From assembly GCF_051014445.1 (NCBI RefSeq), contig NW_027488366.1, positions 26,120,001-26,184,000 on the forward strand: 64,000 nt of DNA, read 5' to 3'. Below the pieces are notes generated by a model. The model did not search any database, had not been told where the DNA came from, and worked only from the letters and a program-made list of their open reading frames with translations. Each line of letters opens with the position of its first letter. Positions within the stretch are counted from its first letter, which is position 1. This DNA comes from Colletes latitarsis. Taxonomy: Eukaryota > Arthropoda > Insecta > Hymenoptera > Colletidae. Both the position numbers and the translations under genes were made by a program. Shown piece after piece: positions 37,245 through 50,566 of the stretch.

Positions 37245-40200
37245 ATGCGTTATCCTCAAAAATATTGATCGAAACCTGGTTTAGTCGACTGTTTCAGTGT
37301 GGTACCACATTACTACGTGACCCAAACCAGAAAAAACTCAGGATCTGTTCAACAAGTATGTGAAAAACGCGAAAGTATGAGCCTGATGAGGGCGAATCCC
37401 AGACCTATCCCAGACCTAACTTGCGTTATCCTCTAAAATATTGATCGAAACCAGGTTTAATCGACTGTTTCAGTGTGGTACTACATTGCTACGTGATCCA
37501 AACCAGAAAAAACCCAGTATCAGTTCAACAAGTATGTGAAAAACGCGAAAGTATGAGCCTGATGAGGGCGAATCCCAGACCTATCCCAGACCTAACTTGC
37601 GTTATCCTCTAAAATATTGATCCAAACCAGGTTTAATTGACAGTTTCAGTGTGGTGCCACGTTACTACGAGATCCAAACCAGAAATAGCCCAGGGTCTAG
37701 CCATGAAGTATGAGAAATATGCGAAAGCATGAGCCTGATGAGGGCAAATCCTAGACCTAACCTAGGCCTAACATGAATTATTCTCTAAAATATTGATCGA
37801 AACCAGGTTTAATTGATTGGTTCAGCGTGGTCCCACATTACTACGTGATCCAAACCAGAAAAAACCCAGGATCCGTTCAACAAGTATGTGAAGAATGCGA
37901 AAGTATGAGTCTGATGAGTGAAAATCCCAGGCCTAACCTAGACCTAACATGCGTTATCCTCAAAAATATTGATCGAAACCTGGTTTAATCGACTGTTTCA
38001 GTGTGGTACCTCATTACTATGTGATCCAAACCAGAAAATAACCCAGGATCTGTTCAACGAGTATGTGGAAAACGCGTTAGTATGAGCCTGATGAGGGCGA
38101 ATCCCAGACCTATCTCAGACCTAACTTGCGTTATCCTCTAAAATATTTATCCAGACCAGGTTTCATTGAATGTTTCAGCGTGGTACCACATTACTACGTG
38201 ATCCAATCCAGAAATAGCCCAGGATCTAGCCATGAAGTATGAGATATATGCGAAAGTATGAGCCTGATGAGAGCAAATCCCAGACCTAACCTAGACCTAA
38301 CATGCGTTATCTACTAAAATATTGATCGAAACCAGGTTTAATCGACTGTTTCAGTGTGGTACCACATTACTACGTGATCCAAACCAGAAAAAACCCAGGA
38401 TCAGTTCAACAAGTATGTGGAAAACGCGTTAGTATGAGCCTGATGAGGGCGAATCCCAGACCTATCTCAGACCTAACTTGCGTTATCCTCTAAAATATTG
38501 ATCGAAACCAGGTTTAATTGACTGTTTCAGCGTGGTACCACATTACTACGTGATCCAATCCAGAAATAGCCCAGGATCTAGGCATGAAGTATGAGAAATA
38601 TGCGAAAGTATGAGCCTGACGAGGGCAAATCCTAGACCTAACCCAGACCTACCATGCGTTATCCTCTAAAATATTTATCATGACCAGGTTTAATTGATTG
38701 TTTCAGTGTGGTCCCACATTACTACGTGATCCAAACCAGAAAAAACCCAGGATCCGTTCAACAAGTATGTGAAGAATGCGAAAGTATGAGTCTGATGAGT
38801 GAAAATCCCACGCCTAACCTAGACCTAACATGCATTATCCTCAAAAATATTGATCGAAACCTGGTTTAATCGACTGTTTCAGTGTTGTACCATATTACTA
38901 CGTGACCCAAAGCAGAAAAAACCCAGGATCTGTTCAACAAGTATGTGAAAAACGCGAAAGTATGAGCCTGATGAGGGCAAATCCCAGACCTATCCCAGAC
39001 CTAACTTGCGTTATCCTCTAAAATATTGATCCAAACCAGGTTTAATTGACTGTTTCTGTGTGGTACCACATTACTACGTGATCCAAACCAGAAATAGCCC
39101 AGGATCTAGCCATGAAGTATGAGAAATATGCGAAAGTATGAGCCTGATGAGAGCAAATCCCAGACCTAACCTAGACCTAACATGAATTATTCTCTAAAAT
39201 ATTGATCGAAACCAGGTTTAGTTGACTATTTCAGTGTGGTACCACATTACTACGTGATCCAAACAAGAAATAGCCCAGGATCTAGCCATGAAGTATGAGA
39301 AATATGCGAAAGTATGAGCCTGATGAGAGCAAATCCCAGACATAACCTAGACCTAACATGAATTATTCTCTAAAATATTGATCAAAACCAGGTTTAATTG
39401 ACTGTTTCAGTGTGGTACCACATTACTACGTGATCCAATCCAGAAACTGCCCAGGATCTAGCCATGAAGAATGAGAAATATGCGAAAGTATGACCCTGAT
39501 GAAGGCAAATCCCAGGCCTAACCTAGACTTAACATGCGTTGTCCTCTAAAATATTGATGGAAACCAGGTTTAATTGACTGTTTCAGTGTTGTACCACATT
39601 ACTACGTGATCCAAACCAGAAGAAACCCAGGATCTGTTCAACAAGTATGTGAAAAACGCGAAAGTATGAGCCTGCTGAGGGCAAATCCCAGACCTATCCC
39701 AGACCTAACTTGCGCTATCCTCTAAAATATCGAACGAAACCAGGTTCAATTGACTGTTTCAGCGTGGTACCACATTACTACGCGATACAATCCAGAAACA
39801 GCCCAGGATCTAGCCATGAAGTATGAGAAGTATGCGAATGTATGAGCCTGATGAGGGCAAATCCTAGATCTAACCCAAACCTAACATGCGTTATCCTCTA
39901 AAATATTTATCAAGACCAGGTTTGATTGAATGTTTCAGTGTGGTACCACATTACTACGTGATCCAAACCAGAAAATACCCAGGATCCGTTCAACAAGTAT
40001 CTGAAGAATGCGAAGGTATGAGTCTGATGAGTGAAAATCCCAGGGCTAACCTAGACCTAACATGCGTTATCCTCTAAAATATTTATCCAGACCAGGTTTC
40101 ATTGAATGTTTCAGCGTGGTACCACATAACTACGTGACCCAAACCAGAAAAAACCCAGGATCTGTTCAACAAGTATGTCAAAAACGCGAAAGTATGAGCC

Positions 40201-40765
40201 TGCTGAGGGCAAATCCCAGACCTATCCCAGACCTAACTTGCGTTATCCTCTAAAATATTGAACGAAACCAGGTTCAATTGACTGTTTCAGCGTGGTCCCA
40301 CATTACTACGTGATCCAAACCAGAAAAAACCCAGGATCCGTTCAACAAGTATGTGAAGAATGCGAAAGTATGAGTCTGATGAGTGAAAATCCCAGGCCAA
40401 ACCTAGACCTAACATGCGTTATCCTCAAAAATATTGATCGAAACCTGGTTTAATCGACTGTTTCAGTGTGGGACCACATTACTACGTGACCCAAACCAGA
40501 AAAAACTCAGGATCTGTTCAACAAGTATGTGAAAAACGCGAACGTATGAGCCTGATGAGGGCGAATCCCAGCCCTATCCCAGACCTAACTTGCGTTATCC
40601 TCTAAAATATTGATCGAAACCAGGTTTAATCGAATGTTTCAGTGTGGTACCACATTGCTACGTGATCCAAACCAGAAAAAACCCAGTATCAGTTCAACAA
40701 GTATGTGAAAAACGCGAAAGTATGAGCCTGATGAGGGCGAATCCCAGACCTATCCCAGACCTAAC

Positions 40766-40941
40766 TTGCGTTATCCTCTAAAATATTGATCAAAACCAGG
40801 TTTAATTGACTGTTTCAGCGTGGTACCACATTACTACGTGATACAATCCAGAAACAGCCCAGGATCTAGCCATGAAGTATGAGAAATATGCGAAAGTATG
40901 AGCCTGATGAGGGCAAATCCTAAACCTAACCTAGGCCTAAC
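40766..40941 (+). repeat. Representative type B monomer (176 bp)
   Basis: This unit has the same frame as type A but carries the alternative cassette: GATACAATCCAGAAACAGCCC in two parts, then GATCTAGCCATGAAGTATG and AGAAATATGCG. B monomers usually have CGTGGTACC in place of TGTGGTACC. They are often followed by an AATCCTAGACCTAACCC tail, although this copy ends in the related CCTAAACCTAACC form. A sub-branch of B has ATCAAGTATG and GAATGAGCC, for example near 58, 410 and 4,458. Confidence 0.9.
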
Positions 40942-41335
40942 ATGAATTATTCTCTAAAATATTGATCGAAACCCGGTTTAATTGATTGGTTCAGCGTGGT
41001 CCCACATTACTACGTGATGCAAACCAGAAAAAACCCAGGATCCGATCAGCAAGTATGTGAAGAATGCGAAAGTATAAGTCTGATGAGTGAAAATCCCAGG
41101 CCTAACCTAGACCTAACATGCGTTATCCTCAAAAATATTGATCCAAACCAGGTTTAATTGATTGGTTCAGTGTGGTACCACACTACTACGTGATCCAAAC
41201 AAGAAAAAACCCAGGATCTGTTCAACAAGTATGTGAAAAATGCGAAAGTATGACCCTGATGAGGGCAAATCCCAGACCTATCCCAGACATAACTTGCGTT
41301 GTCCTCTAAAATATTGATGGAAACCAGATTCCATT

Positions 41336-44322
41336 GACTGTTTCAGTGTGGTACCACATTACTACGTGATCCGATCGAGAAATAGCCCAGGATCTATCCA
41401 TGAAGTATGAGAAATATGTGAAAGTATGAGCCTGATGAGGGCAAATCCTAGACCTAACCCAGACCTAACATGCTTTATCCTCAAAAATATTTATCAAGCC
41501 CAGGTTTAATTTAATGTTTCAGTGTGGTGCCACATTACTACGTGATCCAAACCAGAAAAAACCCAGGATCTGTTCAACAAGTATGTGAAGAATGCGAAAG
41601 TACGAGTCTGATGAAGGAAAATTCCTGGCCTATCCCAGACGTAACATGCGTTATCCTCTAAAATATTGATCGAAACCAGGATGAATTGACTGTTTCAGCG
41701 TGGTACCACATTACTACGTGATGCAATCCAGAAACAGCCCAGGATCTAGCCATGAAGTATGAGAAATATGCGAAAGTATGAGCCTGATGAGGGCAAATCC
41801 TAGACCTAACCCAAACCTAACATGCGTTATCCTCTAAAATATTGATCGAAACCAGGTTTAATGGACTGCTTCAGTGTGGTACCACTTCACTACGTGATCC
41901 AAAGCAGAAAGAACCCTCGATCAGGCCAACATGTATGTTAAAACTGCGAAAGTATGAGTCTGATGAGTGAAAATCCCCGGCCAAACCTAGACCTAACATG
42001 CGTTATCCTCAAAAATATTGATCGAAACCAGGTTTAATTGACCGTTTCAGTGTGGTACCACATTACTACGTGATCCAATCCAGAAATAGCCCAGGATCTA
42101 GCCATGAAGTATGAGAAATATGCGAAAGTATGAGCCTGACGAGGTCAAATCCTGGACCTAACCCAGACCTAACATACGTTATCCTCTAAAATATTTATCA
42201 AGACCTGGTTTAATCGACTGTTTCAGTGTGGTACCACATTACTATGTGATCCAAACCAGAAAATAACCCAGGATCTGTTCAACGAGTATGTGAAGTGTGC
42301 GAAAGTATGAGCCTGATGAGGGCGAATCCCAGACCTATCCCAGACCTAACTTGCGTTGTCCTCTAAAATATTGATGGAAAACAGGTTTAATTGTCTGTTT
42401 CAGTGTTGTACTTCATTACTACGTGATGCAATCCAGAAAAAGCCCAGGATCTAGCCATCAAGTATGAGAAATATGCGAAAGAATGAGCCTGATGAGAGAA
42501 AATCCCAGACCTAACCTAGACCTAACATGAATTATTCTCTAAAATATTGTTCGAAACCAGGTTTTATGGACTGTTTCAGTGTGGTACCACATTACTACGT
42601 GATCCAAACAAGAAAAAACCCAGGATCTGTTCAACAAGTATGTGAAAAATGCGAAAGTATGACCCTGATGAGGGCAAATCCCAGACCTATCCCAGACATA
42701 AATTGCGTTGTCCTCTAAAATATTGATGGAAACCAGATTCCATTGACTGTTTCAGTGTGGTACTACATTACTACGTGATGCAATCCAGAAAAAGCCCAAG
42801 ATCTAGCCATCAAGTATGAGAAATATGCGAAAGAATGAGCCTGATGAGAGCAAATCCCAGACCTAACCTAGAACTAACATGGATTATTCTCTAAAATATT
42901 GATCGAAACCAGGGTTAATGGACTGCTTCAGTGTGGTACCACATTACTACGTGATCCAAACCAGAAAAAACCCAGGATCTGTTCAACAAGTATGTGAAAA
43001 ATGCGAAAGTATGACCCTGATGAGGGCAAATCCCAGACCTATACCAGACATAACTTGCGTTATCCTCTAAAATATTGATCGAAACCAGGTTTAATTGACT
43101 GTTTCAGTGTGGTACCACATTACTACGTGATCCGATCGAGAAATAGCCCAGGATCTATCCATGAAGTATGAGAAATATGTGAAAGTATGAGCCTGATGAG
43201 GGCAAATCCTAGACCTAACCCAGACCTAACATGCTTTATCCTCAAAAATATTTATCAAGCCCAGGTTTAATTTAATGTTTCAGTGTGGTGCCACATTACT
43301 ACGTGATCCAAACCAGAAAAAACCCAGGATCTGTTCAACAAGTATGTGAAGAATGCGAAAGTACGAGTCTGATGAAGGAAAATTCCTGGCCTAACCTAGT
43401 CCTAAAGTCCGTTATCCTCTAAAATATTGATCGTAACCAGGATTAATTGACTGTTTCAGCGTGGTACCACATTACTACGTGATACAATCCAGAAACAGCC
43501 CAGGATCTAGCCATGAAGTATGAGAAGTATGCGAAAGTATGAGCCAGATGAGGGCAAATCCTAGACCTAACGCAAACATAACATTCGTCATCCTATAAAA
43601 TATTGATCCAAACCAGGTTTAATGGACTGCTACAGTGTGGTACCACTTCACTATGTGATCCAAAGCAGAAGAAACCCTCGATCAGGCCAACATGTAAGTT
43701 AAAACTGCGAAAGTATGATTCTGATGAGTGAAAATCCCCGGCCTAACCTAGACCTAACATGCGTTATCCTCAAAAATATTGATCGAAACCAGGTTTAATC
43801 GACTGTTTCAGTGTGGTACCACACTACTACGTGACCCAAACCGGAAAAAACCCAGGATCTGTTCAACAAGTATGTGAAAAACGCGAAAGTATGAGCCTGA
43901 TGAGGGCAAAGCCCAGACCTATCCCAGACCTAACTTGCGTTATCCTCTAAAATATTGATCGAAACCAGGTTTAATTTACCGTTTCGGTGTGGTACCACAT
44001 TACTACGTGATCCAATCCAGAAATAGCCCAGGATCTAGCCATGAAGTATGAGAAATATGCGAAAGTATGAGCCTGACGAGGGCAAATCCTGGACCTAACC
44101 CAGACCTAACATACGTTATCCTCTAGAATATTTATCAAGACCTGGTTTAATCGACTGTTTCAGTGTGGTACCACATTACTATGTGATCCAAACCAGAAAA
44201 TAACCCAGGATCTGTTCAACGGGTATGTGAAGTGTGCGAAAGTATGAGTCTGATGAGGGCAAATCCCAGACCTATCCCAGACCTAACTTGCGTTATCCTC
44301 TAAAATATTGATCGAAACCAGA
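41336..44322 (+). repeat. 17-monomer block repeated at 57,179-60,165 (distance 15,843 bp)
   Basis: Landmarks pair at a constant distance: GATCCGATCGAG, ATGCTTTATCC, GAAGGAAAATTCCTGG, AACCAGGGTTAATGG, CTAAAGTCCG, GAGCCAGATG, CATTCGTCATCC and GGGTATGTGAAGTGTG. The match ends where CCAGATTCCATT (44,322) opposes CCAGGTTTAATC (60,165). I saw no difference in the lines I compared. Confidence 0.85.
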
Positions 44323-44934
44323 TTCCATTGACTGTTTCAGTGTGGTACTACATTACTACGTGATGCAATCCAGAAAAAGCCCAAGATCTAGCCATCAAGT
44401 ATGAGAAATACGCGAATGAATGAGCCTGATGAAAGCAAATCCCAGACCTAACCTAGAACTAACATGGATTATTCTCTAAAATAATGATCGAAACCAGGTT
44501 TAATGGACCGCTTCAGTGTGGTACCACATTGCTACGTGATCCAAACCAGAAAAAACCCAGGATCTCTTCAACAAGGATGTGAAAAACGCGAAAGTATGAG
44601 CCTGATGAGGGCAAATCCTAGACCTAACTCAGACCTAACATGCGTTATCCTCTAAAATAGTGATCGAAACCAGGTTTAATGGACTGTTTCAGTGTGGTAC
44701 CACACTACTACGTCATCCAATCCAGAAAAAACCAAGGATCAGTTCAACAAATATGTGAAAAACGCGAAAGTATGAGCCTGATGAGGGCGAATCCTAGACC
44801 TATCCCAGACCTAACTTGCGTTGTCCTCTAAAATATTGATGGAAACCAGGTTTAATTGACTGTTTCAGTGTTGTACTTCATTACTACGTGATGCAATCCA
44901 GAAAAAGGCCTGGATCTAGCCATCAAGTATGAGA

Positions 44935-47750
44935 ACTATGCGAAAGAATGAGCCTGATGAGAGCAAATCCCAGAACTAACCTAGACCAAACATGAATTAT
45001 TCTCTAAAATATTGATCGAAACCAGGTTCAATGGACTGTTTCAGTGTGGTACCACATTGCTACGTGATCCAAACCAGAAAAAACCCAGGATCAGTTCAAC
45101 AAGTATGTGAAAAACGTGAAAGTATGAGCCTGATGAGGGCGAATCCCAGACCAATCCCAGACCTTACTTGCGTTATCCTCTAAAATATTGATCGAAACCA
45201 GGATTAATTGACTGTTTCAGCGTGGTACCACATTACTACGTGATACAATCCAGAAACAGCCCAGGATCTAGCCATGAAGTATGAGAAATATGCGAAAGTA
45301 TGAGCCTGATGAGGGCAAATCCTAGACCTAACCCAAACCCAACATGCGTTATCCTCAAAAATATTGATCGAAACCAGGTTTAATCGACTGTTTCAGTGTG
45401 GTACCACATTACTACGTGATCCAAACCAGAAAAAACACAGGATCCGTTGAACAAGTATGTGAAGAATGCGAAAGTATGAGTCTGATGAGTGAAAATCCCA
45501 GACCTAACCTAGACCTAACTTGCGTTATCCTCTCAAATATTGATCGAAACCAGGTTTAATTGACTGTTTCAGTGTGGTGCCACATTACTACGTGATCCAA
45601 TCCAGTAAAAACCCAGGATCCGTTCAACGAGTATGTGAAGAATGCGAAAGTATGAGTCTGATGTGTGAAAATCCTCGACCTAACCTATACCTAACATGCG
45701 TTATCCTCAAAAATATTGATGGAAACCAGGTTTAATCGACTGTTTCAGTGTGGTACCACATTACTACGTGATCCAAACCAGAAAAAACCCTCGATCAGGT
45801 CAACATGTATGTGAAGAATGCGAAAGTATGAGTCTGGTGAGTGAAAATCCCAGGCCTAACCTAGACCTAACATGCATTATCCTCAAAAATATTGATCGAA
45901 ACCAGGTTTAATTGATTGTTTCGGTGTGGTCCCACATTACTCTGTGATCCAAACCAGAAAAAACCCAGGATCTGTTCAACAAGTATGTGAAGAATGCGAA
46001 AGTATGAGTCTGATGAGTGAAAATCCCCGGCCTAACCTAGACCTAACATGCATTATCCTCAAAAATATTGATCGAAACCTGGTTTAATCGACTGTCTCAG
46101 TGTGGTACCACACTACTACGTGACCCAAACCAGAAAAAACCCAGGATCTGTTCAACAAGTATGTGAAAAACGCGAAAGTATGAGCCTGGTGAGGGCGAAC
46201 CCCAGACCTATCCCAGACCTAACTTGCGTTATCCTCTAAAATATTGATCGAAACCAGGTTTAATTGACTGTTTCAGCGTGGTACCACATTACTACGTGAT
46301 ACAATCCAGAAACAGCCCAGGATCTAGCCATGAAGTATGAGAAATATGCGAATGTATGAGCCTGATGAGGGCAAATCCTAGACCTAACCCAAACCTAACA
46401 TGCGTTATCCTGTAAAATATTTATCAAGACCAGGTTTAATTGAATGTTTCAGTGTGGTACCACATTATTACGTGAACCAAACCAGAAAATACCCAGGATC
46501 CGTTCAACAAGTATGTGAAGAATGCGAAAGTATGAGTCTGATGAGTGAAAATCCCAGGCCTAACCTAGACCTAACATGCATTATCCTCAAAAATATTGAT
46601 CGAAACCAGGTTTAATTGATTGTTTCAGTAGGCCCCACATTACTCTGTGATCCAAACCAGAAAAAACCCAGGATCTGTTCAACAAGTATGTGAAGAATGC
46701 GAAAGTATGAGTCTGATGAGTGAAAATCCCCGGCCTAACCTAGACCTAACATGCATTATCCTCAAAAATATTGATCGAAACCTGGTTTAATCGACTGTTT
46801 CAGTGTGGTACCACACTACTACGTGACCCAAACCAGAAAAAACCCAGGATCTGTTCAACAAGTATGTGAAAAACGCGAAAGTATGAGCCTGCTGAGGGCA
46901 AATCCCAGACCTATCCCAGACCTAACTAGCGTTATCCTCTAAAATGATTGAACGAAACCAGGTTTAATTGACTGTTTCAGCGTGGTACCACATTACTACG
47001 TGATACAATCCAGAAACAGCCCATGATCTAGCCATGAAGTATGAGAAATATGCGAAAATATGAGCCTGACAAGGGCAAATCCTAGACCTAACCCAGACCT
47101 AACATGCGTTATCCTCTAAACTATTTATCATGACCAGGTATAATTGATTGTTTCAGTGTTGTACCACATTACTACGTGATCCAAACCAGAAAAAACCCAG
47201 GATCCGTTCAACAAGTATGTGAAAAACGCGAAAGTATGAGTCTGATGAGGTCAAATCCCAGACCTATCCTAGACTTAACTTGCGTTATCCTCTAAAATAT
47301 TGATCGAAACCAGGTTTAATTGACTGTTTCAGCGTGGTACCACATTACTACACGATACAATCCACAAACAGCCCAGGATCTAGCCATGAAGTATGAGAAA
47401 TATGCGAATGTATGAGCCTGATGAGGGCAAATCCTAGACCTAACCCAAACCTAACATGCGTTATCCTGTAAAATATTTATCAAGACCAGGTTTAATTGAA
47501 TGTTTCAGTGTGGTACCACATTACTACGTGAACCAAACCAGAAAATACCCTCGATCAGGTCAACATGTATGTTAAAACTGCGAAAGTATGACCCTGATGA
47601 GGGCAAATCCCAGGGCTTACCTAGACCTAACATGCGTTGTCCTCTAAAATATTGCTGGAAACCAGGTTTAATTGACTGTTTCGGTGTTGTTCTTCATTAC
47701 TACGTGATGCAATCCAGAGAAAGCCCAGGATCTAGCCATCAAGTATGAGA
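44935..47750 (+). repeat. 16-monomer higher-order repeat, copy 1
   Basis: This 2,816-bp block is followed at once by a second copy. Shared rare variants include AACGTGAAAG, CCCAACATGCG, CTCTCAAATATTG, CCTATACCTAAC, GAGTCTGGTGAG, CAGTAGGCCCC (1 bp short), AAAATGATTGAACG (1 bp long), GACAAGGGC and GTGTTGTTCTTC. I found about two differences in the compared part: CTGTCTCAG against CTGTTTCAG near 46,090, and CCACAAAC against CCAGAAAC near 47,355. Confidence 0.9.
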
Positions 47751-50566
47751 ACTAAGCGAAAGAATGAGCCTGATGAGAGCAAATCCCAGACCTAACCTAG
47801 ACCTAACATGAATTATTCTCTAAAATATTGATCGAAACCAGGTTCAATGGACTGTTTCAGTGTGGTACCACATTGCTACGTGATCCAAACCAGAAAAAAC
47901 CCAGGATCAGTTCAACAAGTATGTGAAAAACGTGAAAGTATGAGCCTGATGAGGGCGAATCCCAGACCAATCCCAGACCTTACTTGCGTTATCCTCTAAA
48001 ATATTGATCGAAACCAGGATTAATTGACTGTTTCAGCGTGGTACCACATTACTACGTGATACAATCCAGAAACAGCCCAGGATCTAGCCATGAAGTATGA
48101 GAAATATGCGAAAGTATGAGCCTGATGAGGGCAAATCCTAGACCTAACCCAAACCCAACATGCGTTATCCTCAAAAATATTGATCGAAACCAGGTTTAAT
48201 CGACTGTTTCAGTGTGGTACCACATTACTACGTGATCCAAACCAGAAAAAACACAGGATCCGTTGAACAAGTATGTGAAGAATGCGAAAGTATGAGTCTG
48301 ATGAGTGAAAATCCCAGACCTAACCTAGACCTAACTTGCGTTATCCTCTCAAATATTGATCGAAACCAGGTTTAATTGACTGTTTCAGTGTGGTGCCACA
48401 TTACTACGTGATCCAATCCAGTAAAAACCCAGGATCCGTTCAACGAGTATGTGAAGAATGCGAAAGTATGAGTCTGATGTGTGAAAATCCTCGACCTAAC
48501 CTATACCTAACATGCGTTATCCTCAAAAATATTGATGGAAACCAGGTTTAATCGACTGTTTCAGTGTGGTACCACATTACTACGTGATCCAAACCAGAAA
48601 AAACCCTCGATCAGGTCAACATGTATGTGAAGAATGCGAAAGTATGAGTCTGGTGAGTGAAAATCCCAGGCCTAACCTAGACCTAACATGCATTATCCTC
48701 AAAAATATTGATCGAAACCAGGTTTAATTGATTGTTTCGGTGTGGTCCCACATTACTCTGTGATCCAAACCAGAAAAAACCCAGGATCTGTTCAACAAGT
48801 ATGTGAAGAATGCGAAAGTATGAGTCTGATGAGTGAAAATCCCCGGCCTAACCTAGACCTAACATGCATTATCCTCAAAAATATTGATCGAAACCTGGTT
48901 TAATCGACTGTTTCAGTGTGGTACCACACTACTACGTGACCCAAACCAGAAAAAACCCAGGATCTGTTCAACAAGTATGTGAAAAACGCGAAAGTATGAG
49001 CCTGGTGAGGGCGAACCCCAGACCTATCCCAGACCTAACTTGCGTTATCCTCTAAAATATTGATCGAAACCAGGTTTAATTGACTGTTTCAGCGTGGTAC
49101 CACATTACTACGTGATACAATCCAGAAACAGCCCAGGATCTAGCCATGAAGTATGAGAAATATGCGAATGTATGAGCCTGATGAGGGCAAATCCTAGACC
49201 TAACCCAAACCTAACATGCGTTATCCTGTAAAATATTTATCAAGACCAGGTTTAATTGAATGTTTCAGTGTGGTACCACATTATTACGTGAACCAAACCA
49301 GAAAATACCCAGGATCCGTTCAACAAGTATGTGAAGAATGCGAAAGTATGAGTCTGATGAGTGAAAATCCCAGGCCTAACCTAGACCTAACATGCATTAT
49401 CCTCAAAAATATTGATCGAAACCAGGTTTAATTGATTGTTTCAGTAGGCCCCACATTACTCTGTGATCCAAACCAGAAAAAACCCAGGATCTGTTCAACA
49501 AGTATGTGAAGAATGCGAAAGTATGAGTCTGATGAGTGAAAATCCCCGGCCTAACCTAGACCTAACATGCATTATCCTCAAAAATATTGATCGAAACCTG
49601 GTTTAATCGACTGTTTCAGTGTGGTACCACACTACTACGTGACCCAAACCAGAAAAAACCCAGGATCTGTTCAACAAGTATGTGAAAAACGCGAAAGTAT
49701 GAGCCTGCTGAGGGCAAATCCCAGACCTATCCCAGACCTAACTAGCGTTATCCTCTAAAATGATTGAACGAAACCAGGTTTAATTGACTGTTTCAGCGTG
49801 GTACCACATTACTACGTGATACAATCCAGAAACAGCCCATGATCTAGCCATGAAGTATGAGAAATATGCGAAAATATGAGCCTGACAAGGGCAAATCCTA
49901 GACCTAACCCAGACCTAACATGCGTTATCCTCTAAACTATTTATCATGACCAGGTATAATTGATTGTTTCAGTGTTGTACCACATTACTACGTGATCCAA
50001 ACCAGAAAAAACCCAGGATCCGTTCAACAAGTATGTGAAAAACGCGAAAGTATGAGTCTGATGAGGTCAAATCCCAGACCTATCCTAGACTTAACTTGCG
50101 TTATCCTCTAAAATATTGATCGAAACCAGGTTTAATTGACTGTTTCAGCGTGGTACCACATTACTACACGATACAATCCAGAAACAGCCCAGGATCTAGC
50201 CATGAAGTATGAGAAATATGCGAATGTATGAGCCTGATGAGGGCAAATCCTAGACCTAACCCAAACCTAACATGCGTTATCCTGTAAAATATTTATCAAG
50301 ACCAGGTTTAATTGAATGTTTCAGTGTGGTACCACATTACTACGTGAACCAAACCAGAAAATACCCTCGATCAGGTCAACATGTATGTTAAAACTGCGAA
50401 AGTATGACCCTGATGAGGGCAAATCCCAGGGCTTACCTAGACCTAACATGCGTTGTCCTCTAAAATATTGCTGGAAACCAGGTTTAATTGACTGTTTCGG
50501 TGTTGTTCTTCATTACTACGTGATGCAATCCAGAGAAAGCCCAGGATCTAGCCATCAAGTATGAGA
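47751..50566 (+). repeat. 16-monomer higher-order repeat, copy 2
   Basis: This is the abutting second copy of the 2,816-bp block. Its last part, with about 420 bp beyond it (48,110-50,985), recurs at 52,862-55,735. Its last 957 bp also recur at 51,899-52,855. Confidence 0.9.

Larger units (their letters stand above)
35154..41125 (+). repeat. Super-block, copy 2 (matches 24,253-31,105)
   Basis: This is the partner of the block starting at 24,253. It contains about five monomers near 36,086-36,960 that are absent at the matching place in copy 1. Part of these resembles 40,840-41,310, and about 36,567-36,864 resembles 44,314-44,611 (shared AAAATAATGATCG, GGACCGCTTCAG). The block is therefore itself a mosaic. 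Confidence 0.7.
22501..41335 (+). repeat. Array domain 2: collinear super-duplicated block
   Basis: Diagnostic variants pair the segment about 24,253-31,105 with about 35,154-41,125 in the same order. Typical markers are AACAATTATATGG, GAACTGACCC, CAGAAACTGCC, CCTAAACCTAACC and GATCCGATCAGC. Between matching stretches the distance changes from 10,901 to 11,781, 10,549, 10,725, 10,901 and 10,020 bp, so the two copies differ mostly by whole monomers gained or lost. Other shared pieces lie at 22,985-23,385/31,081-31,480 and 24,056-24,570/31,800-32,313. No gene is visible. Confidence 0.75.
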
